From Rhizomys pruinosus (lineage: Eukaryota; Chordata; Mammalia; Rodentia; Spalacidae): a stretch of DNA of 64,000 nt. The stretch is from NCBI GenBank assembly GCA_009823505.1, contig VZQC01006589.1, positions 4,162,766 through 4,226,765 on the forward strand. Direction: 5' to 3'. Of this stretch, positions 1 to 8,589 are shown in pieces (the first letter of the stretch is position 1; the number at the start of each line of letters is the position of its first letter). The notes under the pieces are model-generated. The model ran no database searches. It was not told the DNA's origin and saw only the letters and a list, made by a program, of their open reading frames with translations. Both the position numbers and the translations under genes were made by a program.

Positions 1-37
<37 letters not shown>
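1..37. repeat. poly-A run at window edge
   Basis: The window opens inside an uninterrupted A tract, most likely the tail of a SINE whose body lies outside the window. Confidence 0.7.
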
Positions 38-40
<3 letters not shown>

Positions 41-87
41 CCTAAAAGTTTTAGTAGGAAAAAATTATTAAAATGTATTAACTCAGG

Positions 88-302
88 GCTGGAGAGATGG
101 CTCAGTGTTTAAGAGCACTGGCTTTTTATCCAGAGAACCTAGGTTCAGGTCCCAACACATACGGTAGCTAACAACCATCCATAACCCAGTTCCAGGAGAA
201 TACAATGCCCTCCTCTGACCTCTGAGGGCAATGCACAACACAGGTGCACTTACATACATGTAGGCAATACATCCATACACATAAAATAATAATACATAAA
301 AA
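88..302 (+). mobile_element. B2 SINE (older copy)
   Basis: It starts with the B2 head GGCTGGAGAGATGGCTCAG, carries the tRNA-like promoter region, and ends in an A/T-rich tail. Several substitutions relative to the cleaner B2 copies in the window suggest an older insertion. From 303 to about 680 I see only A/T-rich unique sequence without gene features. Confidence 0.85.
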
Positions 303-682
303 ATGCACTAACTAATCAAATAAATACATCTTGAACATTAATTTGTGATAGCAATTAATTCTATAATGTTATTCTCACTTAGGAGGTATAAATACATTGA
401 CATTTGCATTTAATAAAATATGTACTTTCATGAGGATAAAATATCAGATTTTTCTCATGTAAGGTATTAACATCTTGAATTACAAATTCCCCTCTAGGAT
501 GTTCTGAAAATATAATATTCCTAGCTAGAGAAAAAAGCAAATGTGTTATTTCCACATTCTCATTAATATTCAATAAAAGCCCAAACCAATGCTTGTAAGG
601 CAGATAAATGCTGAGTTCCAAATAAACATCCACTTTGGAATTAACTTATTTTGGTTGTTTTCAATATTAAAAATTAAAAAAA

Positions 683-866
683 GAGCTGGCATGGTGACAC
701 ATGCCTTTATTCCCAGCACTCAGGAAGCAGAGGCAGGTGGATCTTTGTCAGTCCAAGGCCAACCTGGTCTACAGAGTGAGTTCCAAGCCCCAGCTGGGGC
801 TACAGGGAGACACTGTCTCAAAAAGACCAAAAAAAACAAAACAAAACAAAACAAACAAAAACCCCC
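683..866 (+). mobile_element. B1 SINE
   Basis: 7SL-derived B1 monomer beginning GAGCTGGCATGGTGACACA and ending in the CTCAAAAAGACC junction and an A-rich tail with C interruptions. Confidence 0.9.
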
Positions 867-960
867 CACAATGCTCCACAGTTTAGAAACTATGTCAAAT
901 ATTGTTGCAAAGCTTTCTGTAATCCTTTGGAACTAAGTTCTGGATAAAAATTAAGAACAT

Positions 961-998
961 GGGGCTGGAGAGATGGCCTAGCGGTTAAGAGCATGAAG
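961..998 (+). mobile_element. B2 SINE head fragment
   Basis: Only the first roughly 38 bases of a B2 are present before the sequence changes to unique DNA. SINEs normally truncate at the 5' end, so a surviving 5' piece implies a later deletion. Confidence 0.6.
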
Positions 999-1247
999 GT
1001 TTAGAAAATAAAGAAACACAGTAACAAGCATGCAATCTTGACTTTCGGGATTTTAAAAGAAAATTCTCTTTTGAACTATTTTCAAAGCAATTCTATGACA
1101 AATTTCAACTCTCTTAAGACCTAGCCCAGCAGCTTCAAAACTCCAGCAAGGTGAATAAATTTCCTTTATTGTTAATACTTTTCTCCTACAGGCCAGAAAC
1201 TTAAATCTCTGTCTCTCCCCTGCTCCCTTTCCCAGATTCTGCATTAC

Positions 1248-1337
1248 TAGCTTGTCTAGGCTGGTCTCAAACTCAGAGATCTGCCTACCTCTGCTTCCTG
1301 AGTGCTAGGATTAAAGGTGTACACCACCATGCCTGAA
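1248..1337 (-). mobile_element. B1 SINE fragment
   Basis: Antisense B1 5' half: the AGGCTGGTCTCAAACTC segment followed by the GATTAAAGGTGTACACCACC region. Confidence 0.75.
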
Positions 1338-1535
1338 TAAGTCTCTTCTGTTGTTCTTAGCACATGGTTAGCCTTATCAAATTTCTTCTCCTCTACTCTC
1401 TGTAGAGAAAAAACTGATCAAACTTAAAAAAGTAGACAGACCTCAATTGAAGGCAGGATTATGTGCATGGCTTGCTCAATCACATGTAGGCTCCTTTTTC
1501 TGAAGCTTCATTTTTGTTTTTGATTTTTTAACACA

Positions 1536-1660
1536 CATTCTCCCTGTAGTCCTAGCTGACCTGGTACTCACTATGAGGTTAGCCTCAATCTCACAGAGAT
1601 CTGCTTGCCTCTGCCTCTGAAGTTCTGGCATTAAAGGTGTGCAGCAACATATTTGGCTTG
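1536..1660 (-). mobile_element. B1 SINE, diverged
   Basis: Antisense B1 with the CTCCCTGTAGTCCTAGCTG and GCATTAAAGGTGTGCAGCA segments, clearly mutated relative to fresh copies. Confidence 0.75.
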
Positions 1661-1779
1661 TTTGGAAGCTTCATCTCATTTGCTTACTATAAATTCTTCT
1701 CTGGGTAAGCCAATATCTTCTTCAACAAGCCTTCCTCTAATCCCTGAGCCATCTCATACAACACTGAAGTTCTCCTAAC

Positions 1780-1949
1780 TCCAATTTATTTCTTATCCTT
1801 AAGTCACATACAAATTTGAAAAGGTGAGGGAACATCTTCTTTATTCTCAAATATTCTCAGCACATCTGCAGAAATAAGCTCAATTCTTGCCACAGATCTT
1901 ATTTGTTGAATAATTACAGACTTAACTTGTTTCTGTCTCCCTTCTACGG

Positions 1950-1984
<35 letters not shown>

Positions 1985-2427
1985 GTCTTTTCGAGACAGG
2001 GTCTCCCTGTAGTCTGTCTCCCTTCTATGAGACCACTTTTACAGGTTGGGGAATCTCCACAAGGCATAGGCTTCTCCACACATCTGGAGCATCCTTAAAG
2101 CTCAGTATGGTTGCGATTTTCACACCAAAGGAAGACATTTAGAAATTCACCAGAAAGTAGCAAGGTTGAAAACTTGGGAAGGAGTGTGTAAAGGAAACAC
2201 ACCTATCAGAAACACTGCCTTGAGGGTGTAAAGGAAACACAGAAGCTTCATGTGAAAAGTTAGAAAGTTCTTTTTACCCTGTATTAACTCGTGTCCACCT
2301 AAAATAAGGTCTACTTTCCCAAGCTTCCACTCCTATTTCTGGAGCAGTCTCAGTACAGTAAGCCAGGCTCCTTCATCCTTCCCTACCAGAAGTTGGTTAT
2401 TCTCTAAAGATACTGTTAAGCTACAAA
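1780..2427 (-). other. Znf502: probable 3' UTR of the Znf502-like gene
   Basis: This stretch directly follows the stop codon on the minus strand and has no long open frame. AATAAA-type signals read on the minus strand at 1,840-1,845 and 1,785-1,790 are candidate polyadenylation signals. The extent is inferred, because no transcript evidence is available from sequence alone. Confidence 0.35.
1951..2012 (-). mobile_element. very short 5'-truncated B1 with target-site duplication
   Basis: A long T run is followed by about 28 bases of antisense B1 3' end (GGTCTTTTCGAGACAGGG onward). The insert is flanked by near-identical TGTCTCCCTTCTA-containing repeats at about 1,932-1,948 and 2,013-2,029, the expected target-site duplication. 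It lies inside the probable 3' UTR of the Znf502-like gene. Confidence 0.75.
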
Positions 2428-3651
2428 TCAGGATTGTTCACCACTGTGTAGTTTCTGATGTCGGAAAAGGACTGAACTATGTCTGAAGAATTTTCCACAT
2501 CCAATACACTCATAAGGCTTCTCACCAGTGTGAATTCTGTAATGTTCACTAAGGTGTGCATACTTGCGGAAGGTTTTCTCGCACTCACTACATTTATAGA
2601 TCTTCTCGCCAGTGTGAGTCCTAAGATGTTGAGTAAGAGATGACCTGTGAGCAAAATCTTTCCCACAATCTTTACATTTATATGGTCTCTCTCCAGTATG
2701 AATTCTCATATGCTGAGTGAGGCAGGTATTCTGATTAAAACCCTTTCCACATTCACTGCATTTATAGGGTTTTTCTCCAGTGTGACTTCTTTGATGCCTA
2801 ATAAGGCAAATGCTTTGAATGAAGGCTTTTCCACATTCATCACATTTGTAGGGTCTCTCCCCTGTGTGAATTCTCTGATGCTTAATGAGTTGGGTGCTTT
2901 GGGTAAAGGCTTTGCCACATTCATCACATTTGTAGGGTTTTTCTCCAGTATGAATTCGCTGATGTTTAATAAGAGATGGGCTCTGACGAAAGGTTTTGCC
3001 ACATTCCTTACACTTATAGGGCTTTTCTCCAGTATGAATTCTCTGATGCTCAGAGAGCTTTGATTTTGTTCTGAAGGTTTTCCCACATTGATCACATTTA
3101 TGAGACTTTTTCCCAGTGTGAATTCTTTGATGTTGTGTAAGATTTGAATGTTTATGAAAAGAAGGGTCACATTCTACACACAAATTAGGCTTCTCATTGG
3201 TGTGAATTCTCTGATGAATGAGGTGCATGTTCTGATTGAATGCCTTGCCACATCTACTACATTTATAAGGTTTCTCTTCAGTGTGAGTTATCTGATGTTC
3301 AGTGAGATGCGAATGATTGTGAAAAGAAGTCCCACACTCACTACATTTATATGGTTTTTCACCTCTGTGCATTTTCTGATGCTGAATAAGAAATGATCGA
3401 CATCCAAACATTTTTCCACATTGCTCACACCCATATGGTTTTACATCACTGTGAATTCGTTGATGCTGAACAAGGAATGACTTACGACTGAAAGCATTCC
3501 CACACTGTTGACATGTATAAGGTTTCTCTCCAGTATGTGTTCTCTGATGTTTGGTAAGGGATGAGTTCCGAGCAAAGGTTTTTCCACATTGATGACATTT
3601 CCAAGATTTATTCTGTGTGGTCGGAGCCGAACTTCTACTTTGATCTAACAT
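2428..3651 (-). CDS. Znf502: C2H2 zinc-finger protein, 14 fingers, ZNF502-like
   Basis: This is a last exon encoding a tandem array of 14 C2H2 zinc fingers joined mostly by TGEKPY-type linkers, as in DNA-binding nuclear regulators. The first finger begins WKCHQCGKTF and the last is YECIGCGKFFRHSSVLFRH followed by a short tail ending SGEQS. Finger order, helix residues (QSICLIRH, QNTCLTQHM, KYAHLSEHY) and tail match my memory of human ZNF502, which also neighbours ZNF35. I chose the ATG at 3,651-3,649, giving 407 residues. The frame stays open a little further but has no upstream ATG before a stop. Human ZNF502 has about 130 more N-terminal residues, and the corresponding DNA here (3,652-3,984) is frameshifted. 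Finger 5 has lost one residue. No KRAB or SCAN domain is seen. It could be a shortened functional gene or a decaying one. Confidence 0.85.
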   Translation of the reverse strand: MLDQSRSSAPTTQNKSWKCHQCGKTFARNSSLTKHQRTHTGEKPYTCQQCGNAFSRKSFLVQHQRIHSDVKPYGCEQCGKMFGCRSFLIQHQKMHRGEKPYKCSECGTSFHNHSHLTEHQITHTEEKPYKCSRCGKAFNQNMHLIHQRIHTNEKPNLCVECDPSFHKHSNLTQHQRIHTGKKSHKCDQCGKTFRTKSKLSEHQRIHTGEKPYKCKECGKTFRQSPSLIKHQRIHTGEKPYKCDECGKAFTQSTQLIKHQRIHTGERPYKCDECGKAFIQSICLIRHQRSHTGEKPYKCSECGKGFNQNTCLTQHMRIHTGERPYKCKDCGKDFAHRSSLTQHLRTHTGEKIYKCSECEKTFRKYAHLSEHYRIHTGEKPYECIGCGKFFRHSSVLFRHQKLHSGEQS

Positions 3652-3984
3652 TCCTATGGTGTGAATGTTGCGTGTTTTCCTTGTGCTTTCTTCTGTAGAA
3701 AGCAAAGATGTGTATCAAAGCTTGAAGTCAAAACATAGCTTTTCTTAAAATTATATTCTTGACGAATTGTTTCAGGAGGTCCCTCCTTCTAGATGGAAGT
3801 TATTTCCACAAAGCTCCTTCTAGGAAAATATATACACTAGGGGTTTCTTTCAAAAGGTTTTCCTTCATGTCTTCGGATACATATTTTTCTTCAAATATAG
3901 AATGCTGGTATTCATCTCCTTGAAATCTCTTTGCTATTATCAATTTGGCAAATATTCTGGTTGGAGGAGTATTTTTCTTCCAAC
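3652..3984 (-). pseudogene. Znf502: broken N-terminal coding segment of the Znf502-like gene
   Basis: On the minus strand a splice acceptor (a T-rich tract then CAG) ends at 3,985, so the exon starts at 3,984. Translated pieces resemble the human ZNF502 N-terminal region but lie in different frames: one piece contains AKRFQGDEYQ and FEEKYVSEDMKEN, another contains NQNICQID, and a third contains PPETIRQEYNFKKSYVLTSS preceded by an in-frame stop. At least three or four frame changes and a stop separate them from the zinc fingers. The finger array alongside is open, so ordinary sequencing error is a poor explanation. I infer loss of the ancestral N-terminus in this lineage. Confidence 0.65.
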
Positions 3985-4306
3985 CTGAAAAAAAATTAGT
4001 ATCAGTGAGTACCTTTTATGCAGGGAAAGTAGAAGCACTGCAGCTATGGGTCCCTAACTTTCACAGGTTTCAGTATCTGCTTGTGAGTAAGGATCAATAA
4101 AAGCAAGCAAAGCAAGGAACTTAGGACTGAAGGTGGTGGAAGAGATCTGCTTTGGTGTAATGTGACCACTATTACTGAATAATCTCCACTGAAAAGACTA
4201 TATAGACTTCAGGGAGTAAGATAACAGAGGCAATGAAGATAAATGGAAAACCTCCCACATAGGCTGAGTATGGCAAATCAAGCAGTGTCAATATGGTCTA
4301 TATTCC
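3985..4306. other. intron sequence upstream of the Znf502-like last exon
   Basis: Unique intronic sequence, read on the minus strand as the end of an intron whose acceptor is at 3,985-3,986. I see no coding region, RNA gene or clear repeat. Confidence 0.4.
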
Positions 4307-4450
4307 CTGGATGTGGTGGCGCATGCCTTTAATCCTAGCACTCAGGAGGCAGAGGCAGGCGGATCTTTGTGAGTTCAAGGCCAGCCTGGTCTACAGAGCT
4401 AGTTCCAAGACAGCTAGGGTTACAGGGAGACCCCGTCTTGAAAAAAAATT
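4307..4450 (+). mobile_element. B1 SINE
   Basis: Full-length B1 from GGATGTGGTGGCGCATGCC to the CCCGTCTTGAAAAAAA junction. Confidence 0.9.
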
Positions 4451-4602
4451 ATATATATATAATTCAATCAGTGATAGAGGAAGGGAAAAAAAATCTCCCA
4501 GCAAATGAGAGACAACTGCAGTCCCAGGGGGGGAAATGGCCCCCCTAGCGACCATGCCCCAACCACAAAATGTCCCCCCAATATTGCTGAAAGATAGTGT
4601 GC

Positions 4603-4809
4603 TGGGCTTGAGAGCGGTTAAGAGTGCAGACTGCTCTTGCATAGGACCCGGGTTTGATCCCCAGCACCCACATGGTGGCTAAGAACTGTCTTTAACTCCA
4701 GTTCCAGCAGAATCTGATGCCCTCTTCTGACCTCCGAGGCATTGCATGACACGGGTGCACCAACCTACATGCAGACAGTACATTCATACACATAAAAAAA
4801 AAAAAAAAG
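4603..4809 (+). mobile_element. B2 SINE
   Basis: B2 copy with a slightly disturbed head (GGGCTTGAGAGCGGTTAAG), B box GGTTTGATCCC, the CTTCTGACCTCCGAGG segment and an A-rich tail. Confidence 0.9.
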
Positions 4810-4844
4810 AGTGTGCTAGATAGCATTAGTGTCAACTTGACATG

Positions 4845-5210
4845 CCTAGGTTGAGGGATCCTCAATTGGGGAATTGCCTCCATTGGACTGGCCTATGGCC
4901 ATGTCTGTGGAATACTGTCTTGATTGTTGAGTGATGTGGCAGGGCCCAAACCACTAGGGGCAGTGCCACTCCTGGACAGGTTGTTGTCTGTTGTATAAAA
5001 AAACAGGCTGAGGGGCTGGAGAGATGATCTAGCGGTTAAGAGCGCCAACTGCTCTTGAAGAGGACCCGGGTTCAATCCCCAGCACCCACATGGCGGCTGA
5101 GAACCATCTGTAACTCCAGTTCCAGGGGAATCCGACACCCTTTTCTGACCTCCGCAGCACTGCACAACACGGGTGCACAAACCTACATGCAGACAGTACA
5201 TTCATACAAA

Positions 5211-5257
<47 letters not shown>

Positions 5258-5475
5258 AAAAACAGGCTGAGCATGGGCCAAGGGAGCAAGCCAGTAAGCA
5301 GCGTTCCTCCATGGCCTGTGCTTCAGCTCCTGCCTCCAGGTTCCTGCCCTGAGTTCCTGCCTTGGCTCCCTAAGTAATGAACTCTGATCTGGGAGATGTA
5401 AGGTGAATAAACGCTTTCCTCCTCAAGTTGGTCAGTGTTCTGTCACAGCAATGGAGAAGCAAACTAGAACAGACA
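4845..5475 (+). mobile_element. older rodent interspersed repeat, split by a B2 insertion
   Basis: Segments 4,845-5,012 and 5,256-5,475 form one element, with recognisable pieces GTCAACTTGACATGCCTAGG, CTCCTGCCTCCAGGTTCCTG and GTGAATAAACGCTTTCCTCC. I know this as a very common rodent repeat, but I am not certain of its family name (an LTR- or hAT-derived element). It is interrupted by the B2 at 5,013-5,255. Confidence 0.65.
5013..5255 (+). mobile_element. B2 SINE inserted in an older repeat, with target-site duplication
   Basis: Complete B2 with an (AAAT)n tail at about 5,207-5,255. It is flanked by AAAAAACAGGCTGAG copies at about 4,997-5,012 and 5,256-5,271, which proves insertion into the host repeat. 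Confidence 0.9.
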
Positions 5476-5479
5476 ATAA

Positions 5480-5840
5480 TTATCTCCTAAGCTTTACCCA
5501 GTTTAAATATTTCCACAACCTTTCTATTGGCTATTTCTCACATAGACAAGTTTCTTTTACAATCCCTTTCACTTCAGCTCTTTGCGTATTCAGCATCCAC
5601 AAATGTTTTTTATTAGTAAATACTTCAAGTTTGGAAAATTCAAAACCCAGTTTATAGGGTGGGGGGCGGGGGAAGAAAGGGAATCACTGCAAATCAAGCA
5701 GTGTCAATGGCCTGTATTCAAGAAAACAAACAAACGAAAAAAAGGGAGAATGAGTTGCTCCCTGGGAAAAGTATCCAACAACTCTTACAGCATCTTTCAG
5801 GAGAGCAATATAGCTCCCAAAGTAAAAATCAGGGTTTCTG
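5480..5840. other. unique non-coding stretch
   Basis: A/T-rich sequence with no supported gene. The open frames here are short and have no homologue I recognise. Confidence 0.4.
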
Positions 5841-5884
5841 GGGCTGGAGAGATGGCTCAGCGGTTAAGAGTGCTGACTACTCTT

Positions 5885-6065
5885 TTTTTTTTTTTTTTTA
5901 ATTTTATTTATTTCTGTATGTGTANACCCTTTCTCAAAAACAAAAGCTTTTCTTTAATACTTGAATTTTAATCATGTTTTTGTTGTTATTCTAGGATAGT
6001 ATATACCTTCTGGAAGGAATTTACAAAAATGATCCTAAGTAAGTTATGCTTTGTCGTAACATATA
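5885..6065. other. seam: partial B2 tail, single N and 140 bp of unrelated sequence
   Basis: An antisense B2 tail (T run, then ATTTTATTTATTTCTGTATG) breaks off at a single N at 5,925. The next 140 bases match no repeat I recognise, after which the same B2 tail begins again at about 6,070. The unrelated piece contains an acceptor-exon-donor pattern at 5,995-6,038. This looks like a gap-filling or joining error. Confidence 0.6.
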
Positions 6066-6066
6066 A

Positions 6067-6330
6067 TTTGAGTTTTTTTTTTAAATTAATTTTATTTATT
6101 TCTGTATGTGTATGAATGTACTGTCTGCATGCAAGTTTGTGCACCCGTGTCGTGCAATGCCACGGAGGTCAGAAAAGGGTGTCGGATTCCCCTGGAACTG
6201 GAGTTCTCCTGGAATTGGAGTTTCAGACGGTTCTCGTTCTCGGCCGCCATGTGGGTGCTGGGGATCGAACCCGGGTCCTCTGCAAGAGCAGTCGGCGCTC
6301 TTAACCGCTAGGCCATCTCTCCAGCCCCCT
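6067..6330 (-). mobile_element. B2 SINE nested in B2
   Basis: Complete antisense B2, from the T-rich end and TGTATGAATGTACTGTCTGC to the head complement CATCTCTCCAGCCCC. It sits inside another B2 on the opposite strand and shares the 17-base target-site duplication described for the host copy. Confidence 0.9.
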
Positions 6331-6609
6331 CGAGTGCTGACTACTCTTGCAGAGGACCTGAGTTCGATTCCCAGCACCCACATGGCGGCTAAGATCCATC
6401 TTTAAATCCAGTTCCAGGGGAATCCGACACCCTCTTCTGACCTCTACAGCACTGCATGATATGGGTGCACCAGTCTACATGCAGACAGTACACTCACTCA
6501 TACATATAAAAAATAATTAATTAAAAAAAATCAGGGTTGCCATGCTGACTTCTATGTTCACAAACATCTTTTTGCCAGTTGTCTATGAAAAGTCTATGAA
6601 AAGTCAGTT

Positions 6610-6838
6610 AGGGGCTGGAGAGATGGCTCAGCGGTTAAGAGCACCGACTGCTCTTGCAGAGGACCTGGGTTCGATTCCCAGCACCCACATGGAGGCTAAG
6701 AACTGTCTTTAGTTCCAGTTCCAGGGGAATCCGACACCCTCTTCTGACCTCCGAGGCATTGCACGACATGGGTGCACAAACCTACTTGCAGAAAGTACAC
6801 TCATACACACACAAAAAATAAAATAAAATAAATTTTTT
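6610..6838 (+). mobile_element. B2 SINE
   Basis: Full-length B2 with A box TGGCTCAGCGG and B box GGTTCGATTCC. It is flanked by short GTCAGTTA / CTCAGTTA repeats. Confidence 0.9.
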
Positions 6839-7107
6839 AAAAACTCAGTTAATATGACCCAAAGCTCCATAGGATAAAGTGCTTCTAGTGCAGGTAGAAA
6901 ACATGAAGGTCTATGCCACATGACCTCGTGGCAAGACTAGTGTGTTGTTTTTCATTCATCCATTTTCACAGTATGTCAAGGAAGGTGAACTGTAGTATTG
7001 AACTTTCCTTGCCTGACACAGTACAGATTCAATGTTATATTAGGTTTTCTAAAGGCCCAGCTCAATATGATAGCATAGGCTTCAGTCTGAAACTAAAAAA
7101 ATTTTTT

Positions 7108-7262
7108 TGAGCTGGGTGTGGTGGCGCATGCCTTTAATCCTAGCACTCAGGAGACAGAGGCAGGCGGATCTTTGTGAGTTGAAGGCCAGCCTGGTCTACA
7201 GAGTGAGTTCCAGGACAACTGGGGCTACAGGGAGACCCTGTCTCGAAAAGACCGAAAAAAAA
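7108..7262 (+). mobile_element. B1 SINE, left arm of an inverted pair
   Basis: Full-length B1 (GAGCTGGGTGTGGTGGCGC to CTCGAAAAGACC) whose A-tail runs straight into the T-run of the next, oppositely oriented B1. Confidence 0.92.
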
Positions 7263-7406
7263 AATTTTTTTTGAGACGGGGTCTCCCTGTAGCCCCAGCT
7301 GGCCTGGAACTTGCCCTGTAGACCAGGCTGGCCTTGAGCTCACAGAGATCCACCTGCCTCTGCCTCCCGAGTGCTAGGATTAAAGGCGTGCACTACCATG
7401 CCTGGC
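7263..7406 (-). mobile_element. B1 SINE, right arm of an inverted pair
   Basis: Antisense B1 (TTTTTTTTGAGACGGGGTC to CACTACCATGCCTGGC). With the preceding copy it forms a tail-to-tail inverted repeat with almost no spacer, able to fold into a long hairpin in RNA. Confidence 0.92.
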
Positions 7407-7408
7407 TT

Positions 7409-7508
7409 AAAGACGGTTCTTAGCTGTCATGTGGGTGCTGGGAATCGAACCCGGGTCCTCTGCAAGAGCAGTTGGTGCTCTTAATCACTGAGCCATCTCT
7501 AGCACTGA
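7409..7508 (-). mobile_element. B2 SINE fragment (head half)
   Basis: Antisense B2 from AAAGACGGTTCTTAGCTG to GAGCCATCTCT. The tail half is missing. Confidence 0.85.
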
Positions 7509-7564
7509 AACTAAAAATTTTATGAAATAATTTCTAAAGGTTTAAAAATTCTTATTAGCATATG

Positions 7565-7700
7565 TGAGTGGACATAGAGGACAAGTATTTGGACTCAGCT
7601 CTCTCCTTCCACCTTTATGAGGGTGCCAGGGATTGAACTCAGGTTCTAAGCATTGCACACTATCTTTACTCACTGAGCTGTCTCAATGGCCTCTGAAATA
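7565..7700 (-). mobile_element. B4/RSINE-type SINE fragment
   Basis: Contains the antisense tRNA-like block GGGATTGAACTCAGGTTC and CTCACTGAGCTGTCTC preceded by the CTCTCTCCTTCCACC segment, typical of older B4/RSINE-family elements. Family assignment is from memory. Confidence 0.5.
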
Positions 7701-7728
7701 ATTGTTGACTTACAAAAAGTTGCAAAAT

Positions 7729-7930
7729 AGGGGCCAGAGAGAGGGTTCAGTGGTTAAGAGCACAGAGCACAGGCTACTCTTGCATAGGACCCAGGTTCCA
7801 TTCCTGTATCCATGGCAGTTAACAATTATCTATAACTCCAGTTCTAGGCGTTCCAATCTGATACTCTCCATGGACATTACATAACATGGGTGCACTTACA
7901 TACACACAAAACACTCACATAAAAATAAAA
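7729..7930 (+). mobile_element. B2 SINE, diverged
   Basis: Old B2 copy (GGGGCCAGAGAGAGGGTTC head) directly followed by a younger B2. Confidence 0.8.
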
Positions 7931-8178
7931 GGGGCTGGAGAGATGGCCTAGCGGTTAAGAGCGCCAACTGCTCTTGCAGAAGACCCGGGTTCAGTCCCCA
8001 GCACCCGGAACCGTCTGTAACTCCAATTCCAGGAGAACTCCAGTTCCAGGGGAATCCAAGACCCCCTTCTGACCTCTGTGGCATTGCACGACACGGGTAC
8101 ACAGACCTACATGCCGACAATACATTCATACACATAAAAAATAAATAAAATTAAAAAAATAAATAAATAAAAGTAAAA
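7931..8178 (+). mobile_element. B2 SINE
   Basis: Well-preserved B2 with the TGGCCTAGCGGTTAAGAGC form of the A-box region, the duplicated CAATTCCAGGAGAACTCCAG segment typical of this subfamily, and an (AAAT)n tail. Confidence 0.9.
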
Positions 8179-8282
8179 AATTTTAATTAAAAAGTTGCAC
8201 AAATGGTGCAGAGAATTTTTACATGCACTACTGATTGAAATATTCACCCAAAATAACTTTTTTTTCTTCTTTTTCCAAAATA

Positions 8283-8531
8283 ACTTTTTTAATAAAATTT
8301 TTTATTTATTTCTGTATGTGTATGAATGTACTGTCTGCATGTAGGTCTGTACACCCGTGTCGTGCAATGCCGCGGTGGTCAGAAGAGGGTGTTGGATTCC
8401 CCTGGAACTGGATATCTCCTGGAATTGGAGTTTCAGATGGTTCTCGGCCGCCATGTGGGTGCTGGGGATCGAACCCGGGTCCTCTGTAACAGAGGTCGGT
8501 GCTCTTAACCACTAGGCCATCTCTCCAGCCC
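8283..8531 (-). mobile_element. B2 SINE
   Basis: Antisense full-length B2, from the T/A-rich tail complement to CATCTCTCCAGCCC. Confidence 0.9.
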
Positions 8532-8589
8532 TGAGTTCTTCCCATTTGAAAGGAGAAATTATCTTAATTTTGAAAGACTAGAGGCTCAA

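Larger units (their letters stand above)
5841..6525 (+). mobile_element. B2 SINE (host copy) interrupted by a nested insert
   Basis: The B2 head is at 5,841-5,884 and its continuation at 6,332-6,525. The break is flanked by the repeat GAGTGCTGACTACTCTT (about 5,868-5,884 and 6,332-6,348). The outer element has its own flanking repeat, AAATCAGGGTT, at about 5,825-5,835 and 6,526-6,536. Confidence 0.85.

Noticed and set aside
2421..3396. Additional open frames on both strands overlapping the Znf502-like fingers
   Set aside because: They are frame shadows of the repetitive zinc-finger coding sequence; the same applies to those over 24,217-25,336.
4845..5475. Possible retroviral remnant
   Set aside because: It is a short, widely repeated rodent element with no coding potential, and I cannot establish its family from sequence alone.
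6096..6405. Recurrent open frames with CTRVVQCHGGQKR- or CAPVSCNA-type peptides, here and at many other places
   Set aside because: All derive from B2 SINEs read in either direction; they mark B2 copies, not proteins.
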